Part shown: in pieces, positions 25,231 through 32,300 of the stretch | Position numbering within the stretch: position 1 is the first letter of the stretch | Layout of the letters: every line of letters begins with the position of its first letter | NCBI GenBank assembly: GCA_016215205.1 | Contig: JACRKU010000005.1 | Span: forward strand, 1 to 38,516 | DNA: 38,516 nt | From: Candidatus Yonathbacteria bacterium | GTDB taxonomy: Bacteria; Patescibacteriota; Minisyncoccia; Phycocordibacterales; UBA1550 | Direction: 5' to 3' | The notes under the pieces: model-generated | The model's database searches: none | What the model was told of the DNA's origin: nothing | Seen by the model: the letters and a program-made list of their open reading frames with translations, nothing else | Program-made: the position numbers and the translations under genes

Positions 25231-25236
25231 GCAATC

Positions 25237-25265
25237 AAAAATCACGCCATTATAGCGTGATTTTT
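25237..25265 (+). terminator. Terminator of the tRNA-Ser / element A unit
   Basis: AAAAATCACGC and GCGTGATTTTT form a perfect 11-bp stem with a 7-nt loop and a T-run, directly before the next promoter. Confidence 0.9.
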
Positions 25266-25267
25266 GC

Positions 25268-25273
25268 TATACT
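25268..25273 (+). promoter_or_regulatory. Extended -10 of the CDP-alcohol phosphatidyltransferase gene
   Basis: TGcTATACT ends 8 nt before the ATG at 25282. The terminator of the previous unit overlaps the upstream part. Confidence 0.5.
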
Positions 25274-25281
25274 ATAATTCT

Positions 25282-25857
25282 ATGCCTCAACACAACCTCA
25301 CCATCACCGACAAAATTCTGGCGAAAACACTCCTACATCTCATTCCGCACTGGATGACGCCAAACTTAATTTCGTGGCTTCGTTTTGCAAGTGTGCCATT
25401 CATCGGATATTTTCTGTGGAATGAAAGCTATGTGGTCGCGCTGCCACTCTTTTTCATTTCCGCATTTTCTGACGCTGTCGACGGTTCTCTTGCGCGCACG
25501 CGAAACCTCGTAACGGACTTTGGTAAAATGTTTGATCCGCTTGCCGACAAACTTCTCATCTCTGCGGCGGCAATCATAGTCATTCCACGATATCTCGATT
25601 GGAGTATCGTGCTTGCCATAGTCACCATAGAGCTCACCCTTGTCGCAAGCGCTTATGTGCAAAAAACATACTACGGAAAAACAATCCAAGCGGAGAACAC
25701 CGGCAAGCTCAAAATGATTTTGCAGTCGCTCGGCATCGGCGCATTGCTTGTTTATACGATATGGAACATCGCATTGGTTCTCATGCTGGCGCAGTATTTC
25801 TTTTACGCAGCAATTTTCTTTGCGCTTCTGTCTCTCGTAGTGTATCGTGCCATCTAA
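25282..25857 (+). CDS. CDP-alcohol phosphatidyltransferase, PgsA-like
   Basis: This 191-aa polytopic membrane protein carries the family signature DG-x2-AR-x8-G-x3-D-x3-D as DAVDGSLARTRNLVTDFGKM followed by FDPLADK. Such enzymes make phosphatidylglycerol phosphate, phosphatidylinositol or cardiolipin; PgsA is the most likely. Four to five further membrane helices are visible. The start at 25282 (MPQHNLTITDK) is chosen because the -10 lies 8 nt before it; the ORF track start is inside the promoter. The M3 peptidase follows after 18 nt. Confidence 0.85.
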   Translation: MPQHNLTITDKILAKTLLHLIPHWMTPNLISWLRFASVPFIGYFLWNESYVVALPLFFISAFSDAVDGSLARTRNLVTDFGKMFDPLADKLLISAAAIIVIPRYLDWSIVLAIVTIELTLVASAYVQKTYYGKTIQAENTGKLKMILQSLGIGALLVYTIWNIALVLMLAQYFFYAAIFFALLSLVVYRAI

Positions 25858-25875
25858 TCAACCAATAAAATAAAA

Positions 25876-27881
25876 ATGAAACGAACACCTTACACACCAT
25901 CCGATTTCGCGTGGACAAAATGGTCCGCGACTGATATTAAGGCGCTTCCGGCAAAAATTATCGCCGAGAAAAAAGCGCGATTTCTTGCTATTAAAAAATA
26001 GTCTCCGCCAACCGCACATTTGAAAACACGGTATATGCGCTTGAGTCTTCCGACTACGGTATTTCCGAAACCGTCCTTAAAATAGATCTCCTGCAAAATG
26101 TTTCGCCCGAAAAGACCATTCGCGACACCGCAAAGCGCGCGATAGAAGCAATAGAAAAACAAATGATTCGCATTGAACGCGACCCGAAGATATGGCAGGC
26201 ACTCAAAGACTATAAAAACGGCGGGTGGAAAAAAGAAAAAGCGGATATCGCTCCGGAAGACAAGAAATTGTTCCGCGATATATTTCTCATTTATAAGCGG
26301 ATGGGTTTTGACCTCGCACCAAAAAAACAAAAGCGCGTAAAAGAAATAATGGAGCGCCTTTCAAAACTTTCAAACGAATTCCGCCACAACATCAATAATT
26401 ACGAAGACCATATTACGATTGCGGAAACAGAAACAGCGGGGCTCCCAGAGCGCTACACTGCGGGGCTCAAGTGCGACAAAAAAGGAAACTTCATCGTCAC
26501 TCTCGCCTACCCCGACTATGTTCCTTTTATGGAGCTCGCGCAAAACGAAACAAAGCGCAAAGAGCTCAACAATAAATATATGCAAAAAGGCGGAAAGAAA
26601 AATATGGTCGTGCTTGGCGAGATGCTTCTACTTCGCGCCGAACATGCGCGCCTTCTCGGATACAAGACACACGCCGACTACAAGACCGAACTGCGCATGG
26701 CAAAATCAGGAAAAACTGCGCTTGGCTTTGAAATGTCGCTTCTCAAAAAAGTCGAACGGGGCGGAAAACATGACCTTGATGAACTTCGCGACCTCAAGCG
26801 CACGGTCACACAAAATCCTGGCGCGGAACTATACTCCCACGACATAGCCTACTACGGCCACGAGCTCCAAAAAGAGCGATTCAAATTTGACAGTGAAGAA
26901 GTGCGCGCGTACTTCCCACTTGAGCGCGTACTCGATGGAACATTTAAAATTTACTCCACACTCTTTGGGGTGAAGTTTGAAAAGCTTAAGAATTTCCCGC
27001 TCTGGCATCCAGATGCCGCGCTTTATGTGGTCAAGAACCAAAAAGGAAAAATTATTTCCTATTTTGCGCTCGACCTCTACCCGCGCGAGGGTAAATACGG
27101 ACACGCGGCGGCATTTGGAATTATTGGCGGACGCCAAACTTCTCCTACCAGTTACGTTGCACCATTTGCCGCAATGGTAACCAACTTCACGAAACCTTCA
27201 GAGAAAAATCTTTCTCTTCTTTCGCACAGAGAAGTCGAGACGTTCTTTCACGAGTTTGGACATATTATGCATTGCATCCTCACTACCGCGCGCTACGGTT
27301 CGCAATCCGGCTACCACACGGCGTGGGACTTCGTAGAAGCGCCATCACAAATGCTTGAACACTGGGCTTGGGACAAAAAATCTTTGGTTATTTTGTCTGC
27401 GCACCACGAAACCGGCAAACCAATTCCGCCGGCTTTTTTGAAGAATCTCATCGCGAGCGAAAACCACCTCCTCCGCTACGCAACACTTCGCCAGCTCGTT
27501 CTCGGCATATTTGACCTCACGCTTCACTCCGGAGGACACTCGCTCGAACCCGCAAAGCTCTATCGCGACCTTATGAAAAAACATACCGGTATAAATGTGC
27601 CGAAAGATGCAATCTTCCCCGCGGGCTTCGGGCACCTCGACGGCTACGATGCCGGCTACTACGGCTACCTCTGGTCAAAAGTGTATGCGGCGGATATGTT
27701 TACGCGATTTGCAAAAGAAGGAATCCTCAATAAAAATACTGGCGCCGACTACAAGAAATGGATTCTCGAAAAGGGCGGGAGCATGGAGGAGATTGATTTG
27801 GTGAAAGGCTTTCTCGGAAGAACACCAAACAACAAAGCGTTTTTGAAGGAGATTGGCGAATTGGGGTTTTTAAAACCATAA
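25876..27881 (+). CDS. M3-family oligopeptidase, frameshifted after codon 41
   Basis: The main frame (26163-27881 in the ORF track) is a thimet/PepF-type zinc metallopeptidase with HEFGH (REVETFFHEFGHIMHCI), the third ligand region FVEAPSQMLEHW and the C-terminal DGYDAGYYGYLWSKVYAADMF. It hydrolyses oligopeptides in the cytosol. The true N-terminus starts at ATG 25876 (MKRTPYTPSDFAW) and ends at TAG 25999-26001 after an A6 run. The -1 frame then continues without break (IVSANRTFENTVYALE) into the main frame. One extra A would restore a protein of about 668 aa. This may be a sequencing error, a real lesion or slippage at the A-run. A second copy of its last 40 codons lies downstream. Confidence 0.8.
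27744..27790 (+). repeat. 47-nt direct repeat, copy 1 (M3 peptidase 3' end)
   Basis: This segment, encoding ADYKKWILEKGGSMEE, recurs at 28545-28591 with a single mismatch. The two copies flank the BrnT/BrnA-like module. Confidence 0.85.
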
Positions 27882-27964
27882 TGTAGTTCGGTTTTGAAAA
27901 GCCCAAATTCGTACCGCGGACGCCCCACCAGGGCGCCAAGGAGGTGAAGTAAGTGCAAAAATAC

Positions 27965-28231
27965 CTAGGCGATAACTTTGTGCAAGACAGAGGTGATGAA
28001 TGTTTGATACGACAATCCCTCACGCGACGCACGAGCCTTCAGCTTCATTAAGTCTCGCTCCGAAATGCGCACGTTCACCGTTTTAGTCTTTGCAAGAGTG
28101 ACATTTGCAATCTCGGAATGACGGAGAATCTCTTTCTTTATCAATGGAACAGAGCTAAACTTGCCTGCCTCAATGCTGGCAAGAATTCGTTTCTCTTCTT
28201 TATCTAATGTTAATTTTTTGATTTTCTTCAT
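27965..28231 (-). CDS. Antitoxin with CopG/BrnA-like DNA-binding C-terminus
   Basis: The 88-aa protein is charged at its N-terminus (KKIKKLTLDKEEKRILASIE). It ends in an RHH-like segment VNVRISERDLMKLKARASREGLSYQTFITSVLHK, typical of BrnA and CopG antitoxins. It overlaps the toxin gene by 32 nt, and the toxin comes first, as in brnT-brnA systems. Confidence 0.78.
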   Translation of the reverse strand: MKKIKKLTLDKEEKRILASIEAGKFSSVPLIKKEILRHSEIANVTLAKTKTVNVRISERDLMKLKARASREGLSYQTFITSVLHKVIA

Positions 28232-28502
28232 AATATTGTGGTTTTAAATACTTTTTAGTTGCCTTTCTGCTTGGAATAATAGTTTTAAGAAAAATTTTCT
28301 CTTTGTCTTCTACAAAAGGAACGTAGTAAACATACTTATCTATTTCAAGTACGTATACATGCTGATGTTCATAAGGAGTTTTATTTTCAATAATGTCCAA
28401 TATCTCACCCTGCTCTATGTAAGCTAAGCACATTTCAAACGAAACACCACGTTCTTGTATGAGTTTCAGATTTTTCTCCTCATCCCAGTCGTGATACTTC
28501 AT
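28200..28502 (-). CDS. BrnT-like toxin
   Basis: With the ATG at 28502 the protein has 100 aa and matches BrnT: N-terminal YHDWDEEKNLKLIQERGVSFE, a middle ILDIIEN segment, and the C-terminal IFLKTIIPSRKATKKY. BrnT is a RelE-fold ribonuclease neutralised by BrnA. The ORF track start (28727) would read antisense through the M3 remnant and is rejected. A TATCAT box ends 6 nt before the chosen ATG. Confidence 0.78.
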   Translation of the reverse strand: MKYHDWDEEKNLKLIQERGVSFEMCLAYIEQGEILDIIENKTPYEHQHVYVLEIDKYVYYVPFVEDKEKIFLKTIIPSRKATKKYLKPQYYEENQKINIR

Positions 28503-28544
28503 ATCTGTATGATATACAATGTATACCATATGTCCAGCGAGGCA

Positions 28545-28591
28545 GCCGACTACAAAAAATGGATTCTCGAAAAGGGCGGGAGCATGGAGGA
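28545..28591 (+). repeat. 47-nt direct repeat, copy 2 (M3 remnant)
   Basis: This copy differs from 27744-27790 by one base, and identity drops sharply after it. Confidence 0.85.
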
Positions 28592-28667
28592 ACTTGAGCT
28601 CGTCAAAGGATTCCTCGGGCGCGCGCCTTCGAACAAAGCATTTTTGAAGGAAATAGGCGCGAAATAG
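28545..28667 (+). pseudogene. Detached C-terminal remnant of an M3 oligopeptidase
   Basis: The frame encodes ADYKKWILEKGGSMEELELV, then KGFLGRAPSNKAFLKEIGAK, and stops with TAG. It matches the last 40 residues of the M3 peptidase upstream at about 80 percent by eye, but has no catalytic part and no proper start. It is the relic of a second M3 gene or of the original 3' end displaced by the toxin-antitoxin insertion. Confidence 0.8.
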
Positions 28668-28690
28668 AAACATGGTAAAATTGAGAGACG

Positions 28691-30871
28691 ATGAATTCTC
28701 AAAAAAACTCGGTAATCGTCCTGCCACAAACCCTCCTTGCTGATATTTTTCGACTTACCGAGATACAGAAAAAGGGTCTTTCAAAACTTGGCATCATGAC
28801 CGCAAGCGACCTCATTCATTACTTCCCCACACGATACACGAGCACTGCGGAAATAAAACACATTGCTAACCTCATCAAAGGCGAGGAGGCGACGATTTAT
28901 GGGCGCGTGGTTTCGGCGAAGACGGCGAAGGGTTTCAAGTCAAAAATTCCCATGACCGAAGCATTTATCGAAGACTCGACTGGGCGCATAAAAGCCGTGT
29001 GGTTTCATCAAGCATACATTGCAAAGTGGCTTTCTCCCGACGCCATGGCGAAACTTTCGGGACGCATCGAGGAACGAAGCGGGACGCTCTACATTGCAAA
29101 CCCGGAGCTCGTGCGCACAAACGAACTTCCGCTCGATGTGAACGGCTCACTTTTTCATGCAGGACAAGAAACTGTTTTTTACCCGGTCTATTCAGAAACA
29201 AAAAGCATCACCTCGCGATGGCTCCATCATCATATTCAAAAAGTTTTTGTAATGGGCGTGCTTGACCACATCGTAGACCCGATTCCCGAGGACATACTTG
29301 CGCGATATCACCTCCCCACACTTCGCACCGCCATTGTGTGGATTCACGCTCCGCAAAAGGAAAACGACGCAAAAGCCGCACGCAAGCGCTTTGCGTTTGA
29401 AGAAGTTTTTATGATTCAACTTGCAAGACAACGAGAGAGCGCGCAGACAAAAGAGCATAGTGGTTTTCGCATTGAACCTGACCAAAAAGCGCTCGCACAA
29501 TTCACTGCGCGCTTTCCTTTCAAACCGACTGCTTCACAGACACGCGCGCTCGAAGATATTTTTTCTGATTTTAAAAAGGGGTTGCCTATGGCGCGCCTGC
29601 TTGAGGGCGATGTCGGGTCAGGAAAAACATTTGTCGCCGCGGTCGCCGCATACGCGGTCGCAACCACCGCGCCCTGTGACAACAAATTTGGGAATCTCCA
29701 AGTCGCCTATATGGCGCCGACGGAGATTCTCGCCGAACAACATTTCAAAAGTTTTATAGAATATTTCAAAGGTATGCCTATTGAAATCGGGCTTCTGACT
29801 GGCAGTGGCGCAAAAAAATTTCCATCAAAACTCAATCCAATAGGTCCGACCTCTGTATCGAAGGCCCAACTTTTGAAATGGGTGGAGGGAGGCAAACTCC
29901 CTATTCTAATAGGTACACATGCCCTCATTCAGAAAAATGTGCAATTCAAAAATCTCGGCCTCGCTATCGTTGATGAGCAACATCGTTTCGGCACATTGCA
30001 ACGAAGCAAGCTCGCAAAAAAAGATATTGTTCTTCCACATTTTCTTTCTATGACCGCGACTCCAATCCCGCGCACGCTCGCCCTCACTATCTATGGCAAC
30101 CTCGACATCACGCTTCTCGACGAAATGCCCGCGGGGCGACTGTCGATAAAAACAGAGATGGTGACCAAAGACAATCGCAAAAAAATGGAGGAACATCTTC
30201 GCAGTGAAATTAAAAACGGCCGCCAAGCATACATAATCTGCCCGCGTATAAATGAACCTGACAGAGATAAAGAACTCGCGCTTCAAGCAAAATCAGTAAC
30301 CGCGGAAGCTGAGCGCATTGCCGCACACATTTTCCCCGAGTTTGAAGTTGGTATACTCCATGGCAAAATGAAGCCTGATGAAAAAGAATGGACGATGTCA
30401 GAATTCAAAAAAGGCGCAATTCATATTCTTGTTGCGACATCCGTCATTGAGGTCGGAATGAATGTGCCAAACGCCACAATGATTGTCATTGAGGGAGCGG
30501 AACGTTTTGGGCTCGCCCAACTCCATCAACTCCGCGGACGCGTCATTCGGAGCAACCACCAAGCGTATTGCTACATCCTCACCGACAGCACGAGCGAAAC
30601 ATCACAAAAACGCTTGAAGGCGCTCGTCTCGGCAAAAAACGGATTTGAACTTGCCGAACTCGACCTCACGCTTCGCGGTGCGGGAGAACTCTCCGGCGGA
30701 ACACAGTGGGGTATCTCCGACCTCGGAATGGAGGCAATCAAGAATATAAAAATGGTGGAAGCGGCACGCACCGAGGCGGCACGACTCGTTGCGGAAGATT
30801 CAGAGCTCGCAGAACACCCGCTCCTTCGCGCTGTCATCAAGTCAAAACATAAAGATACCCATTGGGAGTAA
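28691..30871 (+). CDS. recG: ATP-dependent DNA helicase RecG
   Basis: The 726-aa protein remodels stalled replication forks and Holliday junctions. It has an N-terminal wedge/OB domain (EEATIYGRVVSAKTAKGFKS), Walker A LLEGDVGSGKTFVAAVAA, the helicase motifs APTEILAEQHF, DEQHRFG and SMTATPIPRTLAL, the QxxGRxxR-like LHQLRGRVIRSN, and the C-terminal RecG motif FELAELDLTLRGAGELSG. An extended -10 TGgTAAAAT ends 9 nt before the ATG. Confidence 0.96.
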   Translation: MNSQKNSVIVLPQTLLADIFRLTEIQKKGLSKLGIMTASDLIHYFPTRYTSTAEIKHIANLIKGEEATIYGRVVSAKTAKGFKSKIPMTEAFIEDSTGRIKAVWFHQAYIAKWLSPDAMAKLSGRIEERSGTLYIANPELVRTNELPLDVNGSLFHAGQETVFYPVYSETKSITSRWLHHHIQKVFVMGVLDHIVDPIPEDILARYHLPTLRTAIVWIHAPQKENDAKAARKRFAFEEVFMIQLARQRESAQTKEHSGFRIEPDQKALAQFTARFPFKPTASQTRALEDIFSDFKKGLPMARLLEGDVGSGKTFVAAVAAYAVATTAPCDNKFGNLQVAYMAPTEILAEQHFKSFIEYFKGMPIEIGLLTGSGAKKFPSKLNPIGPTSVSKAQLLKWVEGGKLPILIGTHALIQKNVQFKNLGLAIVDEQHRFGTLQRSKLAKKDIVLPHFLSMTATPIPRTLALTIYGNLDITLLDEMPAGRLSIKTEMVTKDNRKKMEEHLRSEIKNGRQAYIICPRINEPDRDKELALQAKSVTAEAERIAAHIFPEFEVGILHGKMKPDEKEWTMSEFKKGAIHILVATSVIEVGMNVPNATMIVIEGAERFGLAQLHQLRGRVIRSNHQAYCYILTDSTSETSQKRLKALVSAKNGFELAELDLTLRGAGELSGGTQWGISDLGMEAIKNIKMVEAARTEAARLVAEDSELAEHPLLRAVIKSKHKDTHWE

Positions 30872-30910
30872 CCCAGCACTTGCTCACGGTAGCGAGTAAA
30901 TGCTGGGTTA
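30869..30910 (+). terminator. Hairpin overlapping the recG stop codon
   Basis: TAACCCAGCA and TGCTGGGTTA form a 10-bp outer stem, with CTTGC/GCGAG inside. The stem begins with the TAA stop of recG. The T-run is short, so efficiency is uncertain. It also lies downstream of tRNA-Ile on the other strand. Confidence 0.65.
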
Positions 30911-30913
30911 CTA

Positions 30914-30931
30914 GACCGCGGAGATATATGG
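30914..30931 (-). pseudogene. Fragment similar to the tRNA-Ile anticodon arm
   Basis: TATATCTCCGCGGTC on the minus strand differs by one base from TATATCTCTGCGGTC, the 3' half of the anticodon arm and variable loop of the neighbouring tRNA-Ile. It lies about 20 nt downstream of that tRNA. Confidence 0.45.
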
Positions 30932-30948
30932 TATTTTTAAATTCTTTG

Positions 30949-31022
30949 TCCGTCCACCAGGACTCGAACCTGGGACCGCAGAGATATAAGCTCTGTGCTC
31001 TAACCAACTGAGCTATGGACGG
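30949..31022 (-). tRNA. tRNA-Ile (TAT)
   Basis: Acceptor CCGTCCA pairs with TGGACGG, the D-stem is GCTC/GAGC, the anticodon stem CAGAG/CTCTG carries loop CTTATAT (anticodon TAT), and the T-arm is CCAGG-TTCGAGT-CCTGG. It should read AUA directly. Two further complementary bases flank each end. Confidence 0.9.
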
Positions 31023-31099
31023 ACAAAAAATTCAAAATATATCAATTAGCCCCAATAGTATACCAAAAATAGAAAAACTGAAACTCACCTATGCCATGC

Positions 31100-31105
31100 T
31101 ATAAT
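31100..31105 (+). promoter_or_regulatory. Extended -10 of the VanY-type carboxypeptidase
   Basis: TGcTATAAT ends exactly 6 nt before the GTG at 31112, which decides the start and predicts a leaderless mRNA. Confidence 0.65.
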
Positions 31106-31111
31106 GTCTGC

Positions 31112-32056
31112 GTGAAAACTGAAACATCACGCAAAATAACCATCCTGTTGGCATTAGTCGCTCTCATTTTCGCGTGTGGCATCGGATATTTAGGATACCA
31201 AAACTACCAGCTCACACAGACAAAACTTTCCCTTGAAACAGAGCTTACAAATACCAAACAAGATTTTGCATCAACAACCCAAAAGCTTGCTAGTGATATC
31301 GAGGCGTTCAGAGAGCTTCTCATCGCAACACAGAGCGACAAGGTAAGCGCCGAACAAGACATCCGTAAACAAAAGGAAGTACTCGATGCCATATCAAGCA
31401 CTCTCGGCACGTACGAGAAACTTGCTAACACGGACCGCGAGCTTTTGGCGAAATACTCGAGGGTCTATTTTCTGAATGAAAATTACACCCCAAAGTATTC
31501 CATTACTATTCCCGCTCCGTACACCTATGAACCGGAAAAAGAAAAGATGATTATGGCGGAAGTGTGGCCGTTCCTCCAAAAATTACTGGATGACGCAAAA
31601 ACGGCAAACATTGATTTGAAAATTATTTCGGCATATCGCTCGTTTGACACGCAAGGCAAACTCAAATCTGCGTACACGGTTACTTATGGCATCGGTTCAA
31701 ATAAATTTTCTGCAGATCAGGGATATTCGGAACATCAGCTCGGCACCACGATAGACTTCACAACATCAAAACTCGCGGCAAGTTTTTACACTTTTGAAAA
31801 AACCGCGAGCTATTCATGGCTTATGGAAAATGCTTATAAATACGGATTTATACTTTCGTATCCAAAAAAGAACGGTTATTATATTTTTGAACCGTGGCAC
31901 TGGAGGTTTGTGGGCAAAAGTCTGGCGCTCCGACTCCACGATGGAAATAAAAACTTCTATGATATCCCACAACGGGAAATCAACGAGTACCTCATCTCCA
32001 TTTTTGAAACAGAACCTAAAGTACAAATCGCACCGCTATCATCGTCCACACGATAA
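31112..32056 (+). CDS. VanY-family D-alanyl-D-alanine carboxypeptidase (M15B)
   Basis: The protein has one N-terminal membrane helix (ITILLALVALIFACGIGYLGY), a coiled coil of about 90 residues (LETELTNTKQDFASTTQKL onward), and a zinc peptidase domain. Its motifs are IISAYRSFDTQ, YSEHQLGTTIDF (SxHxxGxxxD) and EPWHWRFVG. It trims the terminal D-Ala of peptidoglycan stem peptides outside the membrane. The GTG at 31112 (VKTETSRK) is chosen over the ORF track start, giving 314 aa. Its 3' end overlaps the VKOR remnant on the other strand by 41 bp. Confidence 0.9.
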   Translation: MKTETSRKITILLALVALIFACGIGYLGYQNYQLTQTKLSLETELTNTKQDFASTTQKLASDIEAFRELLIATQSDKVSAEQDIRKQKEVLDAISSTLGTYEKLANTDRELLAKYSRVYFLNENYTPKYSITIPAPYTYEPEKEKMIMAEVWPFLQKLLDDAKTANIDLKIISAYRSFDTQGKLKSAYTVTYGIGSNKFSADQGYSEHQLGTTIDFTTSKLAASFYTFEKTASYSWLMENAYKYGFILSYPKKNGYYIFEPWHWRFVGKSLALRLHDGNKNFYDIPQREINEYLISIFETEPKVQIAPLSSSTR

Positions 32057-32300
32057 TCGCCGAAAATGTGCACCAAAAACACCACGCGCGGATGATGCGC
32101 CACTGCACATATAAAAAGTAACATGACATAACGGCGCCGCTAAAAAGAATCAGGTACTCGCCCATTGTTACCGCAGAGGAGGTGTCTCCGGAAAAAATCA
32201 TCCACTCAACAACGGCAAGCGTGGCGTAAAAAATGATGCCGAGAACCTCGTTGGAAACGCCGCACGTTTTACTGTATGAACTTTCCCATACGGCGCTACC
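32016..32300 (-). pseudogene. 5'-truncated VKOR-family protein remnant
   Basis: The minus-strand frame encodes SAVWESSYSKTCGVSNEVLG, then IIFYATLAVVEW, and ends with YFLYVQWRIIRAWCFWCTFSAIIV. That is the second half of a vitamin K epoxide reductase/DsbB-like enzyme with its membrane CxxC (CFWC). The first membrane helix and first Cys pair are missing because the frame runs into the histidine kinase gene without a start codon. The histidine kinase stop lies at the junction. It is most likely a decayed disulfide-forming oxidase. Confidence 0.65.

Noticed and set aside
28503-28727. N-terminal extension of the BrnT-like ORF
   Set aside because: These codons are antisense to the M3 remnant and recG start region and do not resemble BrnT.
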